Below, in pieces: positions 8,184-16,949 of a stretch of 31,865 nucleotides of DNA (position 1 is the first letter of the stretch; each line of letters opens with the position of its first letter). Both the position numbers and the translations under genes were made by a program. The DNA is from an uncultured Verrucomicrobiota bacterium (GTDB lineage: Bacteria; Verrucomicrobiota; Verrucomicrobiia; Limisphaerales; JADLHS01). Location of the stretch: the NCBI GenBank assembly GCA_937894935.1, contig CALAYC010000058.1, positions 1-31,865 of the forward strand, read 5' to 3'. Under the pieces are notes generated by a model that saw only the letters and a list, made by a program, of their open reading frames with translations, was not told where the DNA came from and ran no database searches.

Positions 8184-8374
8184 CATGGTCATCTTAACCA
8201 CGTCCTGCGAAACATTCCTTTTCCGAATAGCATGGAAAAAGAGGCGAAAATCTCGAATAAAAACCGCGCTCAATTGCCTGTGAAAATGCAGCGCAAATTT
8301 CAACCGGCTTGTACGTTCTTAGTGAATTTTTTGGGGTCATGTAGATTGATGGACTCGTAATCCGCTTTGCAAAT

Positions 8375-9214
8375 TCATTGGCGACGCACACGAAAAAATT
8401 TCACCTCTGCCGTGCCGGCGGCGAACGAATAACTGCCGCTGTTATTGCCAGTGCTCACCCATGGGCCACTCAGCTCATTCGCTGTTTCCAGTTCGCCGCC
8501 TTTGAACGTAATCGTCACGACTCCGTTGCTGACCGCTATACCCGTAACGATGATTTCAGGATCAACAAACGCCGCCTGAAATTCTTTCTGAATAACACCT
8601 CCGGGCGCGACTGGAACAATCCCACCACGAGCATGATTTTCCGCAATCGAAACAAGCGCTGGCTGACTCAGTTCCAAGGCGCAGAGAACGCCTGAAGCCG
8701 GAGGACTGGTTGCCGGAACATCTGATCGCCACAGCGCTCCAAATTCCAAAGTAACGCCCGCGGAATTCAATCCGGGTTGCGTGTCATCCGATCGATCCGT
8801 TGGCACTGCTAAAGGCGTGTAGCTGCTGACATCCCAATTCACGTTCGTTCCGTTTGTGACGACAACGTGATCGCGAAATGCCGATGGAAAAAATCCATAA
8901 CCTTGCGCAGCACTGGTGCATTCGCCGCGAAAAAAATCTGAAATACCCGTAATCTGTCCTTCGCTCACCGTGACGTCTAATGCGAAGGCGCGAATGATTT
9001 CGCCCGCAGTGCATTCGTATTTAATCAACGCTCTGCCACCAGCATCCTCGACATAAACGCGAACACTGGCGCTGACCGGCTCGGCGATTATCGTCAGCAC
9101 AAACAGACCGATCCATTTCTTCACAAAATTCAGCAGTGCGGCAGCGGCGCTTTGCCTCCCTGCTCTACAATGAAGCCGGGCAAATTGTATGGTTGGCACG
9201 ACAAGGAAAAGCAT
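8375..9214 (-). CDS. Secreted cohesin-like beta-sandwich protein of unknown function
   Basis: 279 residues. A hydrophobic segment (WIGLFVLTIIAEPVSA, about 35-50) is a plausible signal peptide, although it lies unusually far from the start at 9214. A GTG at 9124 would give a compact signal peptide (KKWIGLFVLTIIA) and may be the true start. Against this, the ATG at 9214 follows the CE15 stop by one base, which suggests coupling. The mature part (RAFALDVTVSEGQITGISDF, PGLNSAGVTLEFGALW, LCALELSQPALVSIAENHARGGIV) resembles cohesin-like domains that I associate with planctomycete secreted proteins. It ends in a beta domain with KFFRVRRQ. Its neighbour encodes a dockerin-like EF-hand, so a pairing is possible but unproven. 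Confidence 0.65.
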   Translation of the reverse strand: MLFLVVPTIQFARLHCRAGRQSAAAALLNFVKKWIGLFVLTIIAEPVSASVRVYVEDAGGRALIKYECTAGEIIRAFALDVTVSEGQITGISDFFRGECTSAAQGYGFFPSAFRDHVVVTNGTNVNWDVSSYTPLAVPTDRSDDTQPGLNSAGVTLEFGALWRSDVPATSPPASGVLCALELSQPALVSIAENHARGGIVPVAPGGVIQKEFQAAFVDPEIIVTGIAVSNGVVTITFKGGELETANELSGPWVSTGNNSGSYSFAAGTAEVKFFRVRRQ

Positions 9215-9215
9215 T

Positions 9216-11321
9216 TCAGAGTTTCGGCAACAGCTCGATCAGCTCGATGCTGATGCGTCCGGTTTCCGCCCCCGTGGGATCGAGGCGAATCTGTTGAATT
9301 GTCCCCTGCCATCGAGGCAGCACACTCAAGTTAATCCAGTAATCCCGATAGTCGCTGTCATTGGGCACAATGTTAAAGGTCACCGATTTGCCCTCGTCGA
9401 AATTCGATTCGGTGGTGGTAGTCCAATAAAACTGCGCGCGATTACCGGCGGTGGAATTTTTCATCCGGACGCGAAGACCGGAGGCATTTGTCGCTGCAAT
9501 GTTGAGAGGCGTTGTGTTGACCAGAAACGGATCCGGCCCGGTCACGTCCGCGCTGAGCACTCCGTTGGAAACCACGCCGGAGCTCAAACCTGAAGCCAGA
9601 TTCCATCCCTCAAAATTGCCGTTGGTATTAAAGTGATACGCGCGAGACGGCTGCTGAAACGACGCCGCGAAAGTCGCGAAGTCCTTAAAATCGACTCCGT
9701 AGTCTTCAAAAAAATCTGCCTCACTGGGACCGGTGCGCTGCCATTTTTCAGAAAACAATTTCAAGTCGGCATAATCAACCACGCCATCTTTGTTGAGATC
9801 GCGCGAGACATAAAAAGTTGGCGTCCTCCACGTGTAAGTCGGGGAATAAGTCGGATACGGGCGATAGTCGAAATCGCGCGAAGTTGGTTTTCCGAAAAAA
9901 TGGCGATCGGCGAAATCGAGCAGCGCATGCCAATCTTCCTCCAGAGTATCGTGCGCCCCTGGACGAAAGTGCATTCCGATGTTTCCGCCCGCACCCAGAA
10001 AATCAAACACGCGCATCGCGGCCTCGCGACTCGCCTGATTGCCTCGCGGATTCGCCCACAAGTCACCCGTGGCATCTGTCGTCAACATCAGACGCGGCGC
10101 AACCAATGCCACGAGAAAATGTTGATCGAACGGCAATCGAGTTTCGCGCCCGCCAAAACTGCCGAAGTTCTTCTGAAACCAGGAAAAAAAGGTGTTCGCA
10201 CTGGTAATCGTCGCCAGCGATTCCGCGCCTGAGTTGCGGATACGATAAACACTGGGCCCACCAGTTCCCGCGCCGTTGGGCGCGGTGAGAGCAAATCGCT
10301 CGTCAAAGGCTCCGGCCAACAACGCGGCTTTTCCAGTGCGGGAATGGCCGCGAATAATGACGTGCTTTAAATCAACATCGTTGCGCGTCTCCAGATAATC
10401 CATCACCCGACTCGCGCCCCAGGCCCAGACAGCCAGACTGCCCCAATCGTACTCGGGATAAGCCGCCTGGGCCGGCCCGACGATGTCGCTTCCTTCGGTG
10501 TCCGGATCAAGATCTTGCTGATTAAAGGTCACCATCATGTAACCCCGAGACATACAAAGCGTCGCTTTCGATGAATCATCGCTGATGTTGACCACGACCG
10601 GGAATGGTCCGTTACCAGCGGGCTTGTACACATTCACCCGCATGGTAAAACTTTTCACTGCATCGGCTCGCAATGTCATCGTGTAACGGTACGCTGTGCC
10701 AGGAAGCCAACTCGCCGTCGAATTCAACGCAATACTCCAGCTCATCGGTGCGGGCGGCATGAAACCGTATTCGTAGAATTGGAGAATCCCCTTTATCTCC
10801 TCCCGTCGCTGTCGCCATTCCCGTGCGTTGGAAACCCGCTGACCGTTTTTCATCAAAAACGGATCTGGAAGCTGCGATGTGGTTGAAAGACTATTAGCCG
10901 GAGGCAGGCTGTCGTTATCCAGAATTGTCACCCGGACATCGGGAACGGACAATTGCTGGTAAGCCGGATCAGCCGAGAAAACCTGATGGCGAATGCGGAC
11001 ATATTCGACGCTCTCCGTTATTAAATCGTCGTAAGCCGAAACCTTGACCGATTGCGGCACATTCCAATTCGTCCGCGCGAAAAATACGGTGACCGAAGCT
11101 CCCGCTCCCTGACCGTTCAAAGTGATCTCCGGACTGCCCTCCAGCTTAATCGTTACGTCTGCCGTCGGAGCGGTGGAAAGTGAAATCGTATAGGTGTTTG
11201 TTCCTGCCCCTTCAGTAACCGACAGTTCAAGCGGCGTCACCACGACGCCCGCTGCAACATCAAGCGCAAAGGCAATGCTGCATGCCGCAACCAGAGACAC
11301 CAAATGAACAAGTCGTTTCAT
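9216..11321 (-). CDS. Secreted CE15 glucuronoyl-esterase-like protein with Calx-beta and dockerin-like domains
   Basis: 701 residues from the ATG at 11321. The frame is open to 11420, but that extension would cover the conserved upstream element, and only the internal start gives a clean signal peptide (LVSLVAACSIAFALDVAAG). Residues about 25-140 look like a Calx-beta domain (VTEGAGTNTYTISLS, TILDND). The catalytic domain is about 145-480: RGHSRTGKAALL with nucleophile S327, DERFALTAPNGAGTGG, and GAHDTLEEDWHALLDFADRHF with H457. This is the CE15 signature; these enzymes cut lignin-glucuronoxylan esters. Residues 508-520 form one EF-hand of dockerin style (DLNKDGVVDYADL). A C-terminal beta-rich domain (about 560-701, NGNFEGWN) may bind carbohydrate. 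The substrate is inferred from family. Confidence 0.82.
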   Translation of the reverse strand: MKRLVHLVSLVAACSIAFALDVAAGVVVTPLELSVTEGAGTNTYTISLSTAPTADVTIKLEGSPEITLNGQGAGASVTVFFARTNWNVPQSVKVSAYDDLITESVEYVRIRHQVFSADPAYQQLSVPDVRVTILDNDSLPPANSLSTTSQLPDPFLMKNGQRVSNAREWRQRREEIKGILQFYEYGFMPPAPMSWSIALNSTASWLPGTAYRYTMTLRADAVKSFTMRVNVYKPAGNGPFPVVVNISDDSSKATLCMSRGYMMVTFNQQDLDPDTEGSDIVGPAQAAYPEYDWGSLAVWAWGASRVMDYLETRNDVDLKHVIIRGHSRTGKAALLAGAFDERFALTAPNGAGTGGPSVYRIRNSGAESLATITSANTFFSWFQKNFGSFGGRETRLPFDQHFLVALVAPRLMLTTDATGDLWANPRGNQASREAAMRVFDFLGAGGNIGMHFRPGAHDTLEEDWHALLDFADRHFFGKPTSRDFDYRPYPTYSPTYTWRTPTFYVSRDLNKDGVVDYADLKLFSEKWQRTGPSEADFFEDYGVDFKDFATFAASFQQPSRAYHFNTNGNFEGWNLASGLSSGVVSNGVLSADVTGPDPFLVNTTPLNIAATNASGLRVRMKNSTAGNRAQFYWTTTTESNFDEGKSVTFNIVPNDSDYRDYWINLSVLPRWQGTIQQIRLDPTGAETGRISIELIELLPKL

Positions 11322-11375
11322 ACGTTTGCCAGAAGCGATTTGGGGAGAATAGATACCTGACGCAAACAACCACGG

Positions 11376-11413
11376 CTTGAACAAACGCGTCTTAAAATGG
11401 AATGAAAGGAACT
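11376..11413 (-). promoter_or_regulatory. Conserved 38-base upstream element, copy 2
   Basis: Partner of the element at 8146-8183 (31 of 38 identical). It begins 54 bases upstream of the chosen CE15 start. Its presence inside the longer open frame argues that translation begins at 11321 rather than 11420. The remaining intergenic sequence to 11538 shows no other recognisable element. Confidence 0.55.
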
Positions 11414-11538
11414 TCCGCACGTGAAAAATCAGTCGTTTGCGTCACACAAATCGTCGCAACTGTTCCTCACACAATCGCAACGTAAAAACGAATCACTCCT
11501 TGTAAATCGCTCTATTGTCGCATCAGCGAACTAACGGT

Positions 11539-13908
11539 TCAGCAACATCGGGTGACGCCGTTGAAACGACGTTCCGTCATATCGACATAATGCTGCGCGT
11601 CGGTCTTCGCGATGTGGCGATGTTCCTCACAAGTGCAGACAATTTCCGCCTGCTTCGCGCGTTCGATTTGCGCTTCACCACTCAGTTCCTTCGCCAAGCC
11701 TAACGCAATCGCCGCTGCTCCAACCACCGGCCGCAATCCCGGTCCGCCTTCTTTCAACGCATAATCCGGCAGCCATACAGGTTCAGTTTCGTGCAACACC
11801 GCCGGCTTACGCCGCGACAACAATAACCACCATTCGCGCAAACTGAGCAGCAGCACAATCGAGACGAGTCCGAGAAATATTCCCGCTACCGCCGCATCCA
11901 ATCGGTTGTTGAACAGTTGCGATTTAAGTCCTTTCACCGCAGCAAGCGCCTCAGCCACCCGCTTCTCGGCTTCTGGACCGGCAGCCGTTTCAGCCGCAGC
12001 GGATACAGCTTTAAATTTAGCCTCGGCATCGGGTAACTGCCGCGCCAGATCATTCGCTTTCGCCAAAAATCCGATGCGCGGGTCGGAATGCCAGATTTTC
12101 TGAATCCCCGCCGTGAACGTCACACCCACCAGCCACACGAGCGGAATCAATGTAATCAACGCGATCCACGGCGAACGTAATCGAGCAGGCGCAGTTGCTG
12201 CGTCATCATCCTTCTTCAATGTCGTTTTCAAAATGATCGTCGTTCCGAGACACAACGCGATGGCCGCCAACATTTGATTCGCGATTCCAAACAGCGGCCA
12301 AAGCGAATTCACCCCGCCGAGCGGATCACGCACACCCTGAATTAAAAACCAGCCCCAGCCGACCACGACCAGCGTACTGGCCAAAATGTTCGGCCCCACA
12401 GCGCGCGTGTTGCCAAGCGGTTTGTAAATGTTGCCGAAGAAATCCTGCAGGATGTAACGCCCGACGCGCGTCCCCGCATCCAGCGTCGTCAGAATAAACA
12501 ACGCTTCAAACATAATCGCGAAGTGATACCAGAGGTCCAACCAACGTCCGTGCGTTACCTTCGAGAAAATTTGCGCCATTCCTACCGCCAACGTTGCTGC
12601 GCCACCCGTCCGACCGAACAACGTGTGCTCGCCCATCTCTTGCGCCAGGTTGTCCATGTGTTCGACGGTGACCGGAAAATCCAGACTCGTTGCTAATGCC
12701 GCAACCGCCGCCGGTTCGCCCTTCATGTTCATGCTCAGATAAACGCCCGGCTCCAAAGTGCACGCCGCAATCATCGCCATCACCGCAACGAGCGATTCCA
12801 GACACATCGCTCCATAACCGATGGGCCGAGCGTAACTTTCGCGCGTGATAATTTTCGGCGTCGTTCCGCTCGCGATGAGCGTGTGAAATCCACTGATCGC
12901 CCCGCACGCGATCGTGATGAAGCAGAACGGAAAAATTTTCCCCGGAATAACCAGCCCGCTGCCATCAACGAACCGACTCAGCGCCGGCATTTGCAAATCC
13001 GGCAGCGTAAAAAGAATTCCCAGCGCCAATGCTCCGATCGTGCCGAGCTTCATGAACGTGCTGAGATAATCCCGCGGCGCCAGCAACAGCCACACCGGCA
13101 CGACACTCGCCGCGAAGCCATATACGATGACCGCCCAGGCCAATGGTTCGGCACTGAACGTAAACAGTTTCGACCACTCGGCATTCCCATAAACGAGCTT
13201 GCCGCCCCACACCGCTCCCAACAGCAGCAACACGCCCAGCACCGACGCCTCCATCACTTTGCCCGCACGCCAGAATCGCAGATAACCGCCCATAAACATC
13301 GCAATGGGAATCGTTGCCGCCACGGTGAACACGCCCCACGGACTTTCCGCTAACGCTTTCACCACGACCAACGCCAGCACTGCCAACAAAATCAACATGA
13401 TGGCAAAAATCGCTACCATTGCGATGTGACCCGCAGTCGTGTTGAGTTCCTCCTTCACCATTTGCCCGAGCGATTTTCCATTGCGCCGCATCGACGCGAC
13501 GAGCACCACCATGTCCTGCACTGCTCCACCCAACACCACACCGATTAAAATCCAGAGCGTTCCCGGCAAATAACCGAACTGCGCCGCCAATACCGGTCCG
13601 ACTAACGGTCCCGGACCGGAAATCGCCGCGAAATGATGCCCGAAGACGATCCATTTATTCGTCTTCACAAAATCTTTGCCGTCATCGTGAACTTCACACG
13701 GCGTCGCCCGCCGATCGTTAAGCGTCAGAATCCGCGCCGCCACCCATTTCGAATAAAAGCGATAGCCGATGACATAAGTGCAGACCGCGGCAATGAGGAT
13801 GAACGCCGAGTTGATGCGTTCGCCACGATGCAACGTCAACGTCGCATACGCCCAGCCGCCCAAAATCGCAATGCTCAGCCAGACCAAAACAGACAACAGC
13901 TTTTTCAT
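11539..13908 (-). CDS. cstA: Carbon starvation protein CstA family peptide/pyruvate transporter
   Basis: 789 residues from the ATG at 13908 (MKKLLSVLVWL); the frame is open nine codons further, but MKKLL begins a natural first membrane helix. Many hydrophobic segments are present. CstA landmarks include NDRRATPCEVHDDGKDFVKTNK, FGHHFAAISGPGPLVGPVLAAQFGYLPG and GAVQDMVVLVASMRRNGKSLG, then ITIACGAISGFHTLIASGTTPK and LDAGTRVGRYILQDFFG. The family takes up peptides or pyruvate under carbon limitation. A long soluble loop (about 590-660, rich in Ala, Glu and Lys) precedes the last helix, and the C-terminus carries CTC and a terminal CC pair, which are unusual. The gene is divergent from the glycolate oxidase genes, with a shared control region at 13909-14070. 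Confidence 0.92.
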   Translation of the reverse strand: MKKLLSVLVWLSIAILGGWAYATLTLHRGERINSAFILIAAVCTYVIGYRFYSKWVAARILTLNDRRATPCEVHDDGKDFVKTNKWIVFGHHFAAISGPGPLVGPVLAAQFGYLPGTLWILIGVVLGGAVQDMVVLVASMRRNGKSLGQMVKEELNTTAGHIAMVAIFAIMLILLAVLALVVVKALAESPWGVFTVAATIPIAMFMGGYLRFWRAGKVMEASVLGVLLLLGAVWGGKLVYGNAEWSKLFTFSAEPLAWAVIVYGFAASVVPVWLLLAPRDYLSTFMKLGTIGALALGILFTLPDLQMPALSRFVDGSGLVIPGKIFPFCFITIACGAISGFHTLIASGTTPKIITRESYARPIGYGAMCLESLVAVMAMIAACTLEPGVYLSMNMKGEPAAVAALATSLDFPVTVEHMDNLAQEMGEHTLFGRTGGAATLAVGMAQIFSKVTHGRWLDLWYHFAIMFEALFILTTLDAGTRVGRYILQDFFGNIYKPLGNTRAVGPNILASTLVVVGWGWFLIQGVRDPLGGVNSLWPLFGIANQMLAAIALCLGTTIILKTTLKKDDDAATAPARLRSPWIALITLIPLVWLVGVTFTAGIQKIWHSDPRIGFLAKANDLARQLPDAEAKFKAVSAAAETAAGPEAEKRVAEALAAVKGLKSQLFNNRLDAAVAGIFLGLVSIVLLLSLREWWLLLSRRKPAVLHETEPVWLPDYALKEGGPGLRPVVGAAAIALGLAKELSGEAQIERAKQAEIVCTCEEHRHIAKTDAQHYVDMTERRFNGVTRCC

Positions 13909-14070
13909 GAAATTTGGATGCGGCTCAATAAACAATCGCCGCCGACGACGCCAGCTTTAGTTACACTTCCGCTGACGTTTTGAAACTCCGTTGTGCAGTT
14001 TGGACACATACTCGTGCCCAACCGACACTTGACCCGCCGCGCGCCCCTCCAACATGCTGCGACGGATTTT

Positions 14071-15456
14071 ATGCCTTTACCCAGCGACACGCTCAGCCGA
14101 CTCCGCGAAATCGTCGGCCCAGCCAACGTCCTTACCAGCAAGGAAGATCTCGTCCCGTACTCCTTCGATGGTACGGCCGCGCTACAGCAATTGCCCGGCG
14201 CAGTCGCCTTCGCCACAACGACTGAACAGGTGGCGCAAATTCTAAAACTCGCGAATCAGACTAAAGCTCCCGTCGTCACACGCGGCTCTGGAACAGGCCT
14301 CAGCGGTGGCAGCCTGCCGAGCGCCAATTGCCTTGTGCTCTGTCTCGCGAAGATGAATCGCATTCTCGAACTCGACCGCGCTAACCTCACGATGCTCGTC
14401 GAGCCAGGCGCCACGACGTTGCAAATCGCCGACGCCGCCACCGCCGCGAATCTTTTTTATCCGCCTGATCCCGGTTCGATGAAAATCTCCACCATCGGCG
14501 GTAACGTGGCGGAAAACTCCGGCGGCTTGCGCGGTTTGAAATACGGCATCACCCGCAATTACGTCATGGGCCTCGAAGTCGTGTTGCCCGACGGCGAAAT
14601 TCTCTGGACCGGCAACAAGTGCGTCAAAGACGTCGCCGGCTATTCGTTGCGCGATCTGTTTATCGGCTCGGAAGGCACGCTCGGCGTCATCACAAAAGTT
14701 TTGCTGCGACTCATTCCCAAACCGGCAGCGAAGAAAACGATGGTCGCCACGTTTGCGCAAATGGACGCTGCGGCTCAATGCGTGTCCGACATCATCGCCG
14801 CGCAAATCATTCCTTGCACCCTGGAATTTCTCGATCGCACGACGATTCGTTGCGTTGAAGATTTTGCGAAAGTCGGTTTGCCGCTCGATTGCGAAGCGTT
14901 GCTGTTAATGGAAACCGACGGTCACCCCGCTGCTGTCGCGGAAGAAGCCGCGCAGATGGAAGCGCTCGCACGCAAAGCCGGTGCTCTGGAAGTCCGCGTT
15001 GCCAAAGACGACGCCGAGGCGAACAAACTCGCCACCGCGCGTCGCAGTGCCTTCTCCGCCCTCGCCCGGCTTTCGCCCACCACGATTCTTGAAGACGCCA
15101 CGGTGCCACGCAGCGAACTGGCGAAAATGATCCGTTTCGTGGCTGAGATTGCGAAAAAATACAACCTGCGCGTTGGTACATTCGGCCACATGGGCGACGG
15201 CAATCTGCATCCAACGTTTCTCACCGACGAACGCAACCATGACGAAATGCATCGCGTGGAAGAAGCGTTCAAAGAGATTTTCGATGAAGCAATTCGCCTC
15301 GGCGGCACCATCACCGGCGAACATGGCGTCGGCGTCGCGAAGAAAAGTTTTCTACCGAAATTCGCCGGCGACGCGCAGATGCGTGTCATGCGCGAACTCC
15401 GCCGCGCGCTCGACCCGAATGCCATTCTCAATCCGGGAAAGATGTTTGACCAATGA
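14071..15456 (+). CDS. glcD: FAD-linked glycolate/D-lactate oxidase subunit GlcD
   Basis: 461 residues from the ATG at 14071; the frame is open to 13993, but the added residues do not look like GlcD, and neither start has a good ribosome site. The FAD-binding (PCMH) domain shows TRGSGTGLSGGSLP (about 70-83), PPDPGSMKISTIGGNVAENSGG and GIEGTLG-like GSEGTLGVITK. The C-terminal FAD-oxidase domain has GHMGDGNLHP (372-381) and TGEHGVGVAK. These motifs identify the flavoprotein that oxidises glycolate to glyoxylate, or D-lactate in some members. Its stop overlaps the next start (ATGA), so it is translated together with the iron-sulfur subunit. No separate GlcE subunit is present, so this is the two-gene GlcD-GlcF form. 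Confidence 0.93.
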   Translation: MPLPSDTLSRLREIVGPANVLTSKEDLVPYSFDGTAALQQLPGAVAFATTTEQVAQILKLANQTKAPVVTRGSGTGLSGGSLPSANCLVLCLAKMNRILELDRANLTMLVEPGATTLQIADAATAANLFYPPDPGSMKISTIGGNVAENSGGLRGLKYGITRNYVMGLEVVLPDGEILWTGNKCVKDVAGYSLRDLFIGSEGTLGVITKVLLRLIPKPAAKKTMVATFAQMDAAAQCVSDIIAAQIIPCTLEFLDRTTIRCVEDFAKVGLPLDCEALLLMETDGHPAAVAEEAAQMEALARKAGALEVRVAKDDAEANKLATARRSAFSALARLSPTTILEDATVPRSELAKMIRFVAEIAKKYNLRVGTFGHMGDGNLHPTFLTDERNHDEMHRVEEAFKEIFDEAIRLGGTITGEHGVGVAKKSFLPKFAGDAQMRVMRELRRALDPNAILNPGKMFDQ

Positions 15457-16949
15457 GCACCGGACCGTCACATCTCAAAGATCTGGATTACTCCGTCGTG
15501 CAGCAATGCATGCATTGCGGTCTGTGTCTGCCGACGTGCCCGACTTACGACGCCACGAAGCTGGAGCGGAACAGTCCGCGCGGTCGCATCGCTTTGATGC
15601 GCGCCATCGCCGACAATCGGCTCGACGTCACCAAAGCGTTCGGCGAGGAAATGTATTTCTGCCTCGGCTGTCTCGCGTGCATGACGGCGTGTCCTGCCGG
15701 GGTGAACTACGCCGAGTTGTTCGAACATGCGCGCGCGGAGATTGAAGAAAAACGCGTGTTAGCAAATCCGAAACGCGATTTCATCCGCGGCTTCACCGTA
15801 CGCTGGCTGTTCATGGATTTGCGCCGGTTGGAACTGTTGGGCAAAGGCCTGCGACTGTATCAGCAGACCGGCTTGCAATCGTTGGTGCGAACCAGCGGTG
15901 TAATGAAAGCATTTCCGAAACGATTGCAGGAACTGGAAGCCATGACTCCGGCGGTCTGCGATAAGTTTTCCGCCGAACTCATCGCACCGGTCGCGCCTGC
16001 GGTTGGGACCAAACGATATCGCGTCGCCATGCTCACGGGCTGCGCGCAGGACCTGACGTTCAGTGATGTCAATCGCGACACGGTCGAAGTGCTCGCGCAC
16101 AACGGTTGCGAAGTAGTCACGCCGCCGGAACAAAACTGTTGCGGTTCGTTGCACGCGCACAACGGCGAGTGGACGCTCGCTCAACAACTCGCGCGACGAA
16201 ACATCGATCAGTTTCCGCCGGAGCAATTCGACGCCATCATCACCAATGCCGGTGGCTGCGGATCGCATTTGAAACATTATTCGAAGCTGCTCGCCGATGA
16301 TCCGGCTTACGCGAAACGCGCGGAACTTTGGGACACGAAGGTGAAAGACATTCACGAGTGGTTGATAAACATTGGAATCCGCAGACCACTTCCGGCGGTG
16401 CGCCGACCACCTGATCGGTTTGGCTCTGACAACGCACAACAACGGGCCGATCTGGAGATCGACGATCCCGTGGTTGTGACCTATCACGAGTCCTGTCATC
16501 TGACGCACGGGCAGAAAGTAGTCTCACAACCACGCGAGTTGTTACGCGCTATTCCCGGACTGAAACTTCTGGAATTGCCGGAAGCCAATTGGTGTTGCGG
16601 CAGCGCGGGTATTTACAATCTCACGCAGCCTGAGATGGCGAATCAACTGCTCGAGCGGAAGATCAACCACATCAAATCCACCGGTGCAACCACAGTGGCG
16701 ACCGGCAATCCCGGCTGTCTGTTACAACTCATCAACGGCGCGGCCAAGGCCGGTTTGAAGTTGCGCGTCGTGCACCCCATCACGTTGCTCGCGGAAGCGT
16801 ATCGCGCCGAGCAATCGAACACGTCGCGTAATCTGCAAAGAACTATTCCGCTTGTGTCACCGTCGGATTTCCCGTCGTGCGTCGGCCAATCAACCAAACC
16901 ACGCCCGCGAGAATCGTCACCGCAACAAAGACATACATCCCGTTCTTGA
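15453..16949 (+). CDS. glcF: Glycolate oxidase iron-sulfur subunit GlcF
   Basis: 498 residues. Two 4Fe-4S ferredoxin clusters are visible: C19, C22, C25, C29 (CMHCGLCLPTCP) and C70, C73, C76, C80 (CLGCLACMTACP). Two CCG modules follow (NCCGSLHAHNGEW and NWCCGSAGIYN), typical of heterodisulfide-reductase-like electron-transfer proteins. It would accept electrons from GlcD and pass them to the respiratory chain. The start overlaps the glcD stop by four bases. The family normally ends soon after HPITLLAEAYR, but here some 40 further residues (Arg, Ser and Pro rich) continue into sequence that also codes, on the other strand, for the DedA-like protein. An insertion before VVVTYHESCHLTHG (IGIRRPLPAVRRPPD) is also unusual. 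Confidence 0.92.
   Translation: MSTGPSHLKDLDYSVVQQCMHCGLCLPTCPTYDATKLERNSPRGRIALMRAIADNRLDVTKAFGEEMYFCLGCLACMTACPAGVNYAELFEHARAEIEEKRVLANPKRDFIRGFTVRWLFMDLRRLELLGKGLRLYQQTGLQSLVRTSGVMKAFPKRLQELEAMTPAVCDKFSAELIAPVAPAVGTKRYRVAMLTGCAQDLTFSDVNRDTVEVLAHNGCEVVTPPEQNCCGSLHAHNGEWTLAQQLARRNIDQFPPEQFDAIITNAGGCGSHLKHYSKLLADDPAYAKRAELWDTKVKDIHEWLINIGIRRPLPAVRRPPDRFGSDNAQQRADLEIDDPVVVTYHESCHLTHGQKVVSQPRELLRAIPGLKLLELPEANWCCGSAGIYNLTQPEMANQLLERKINHIKSTGATTVATGNPGCLLQLINGAAKAGLKLRVVHPITLLAEAYRAEQSNTSRNLQRTIPLVSPSDFPSCVGQSTKPRPRESSPQQRHTSRS

Noticed and set aside
15759..16508. Minus-strand frame of 249 codons inside glcF
   Set aside because: It is antisense to the iron-sulfur subunit, whose cysteine motifs are unambiguous; no family resemblance was seen.
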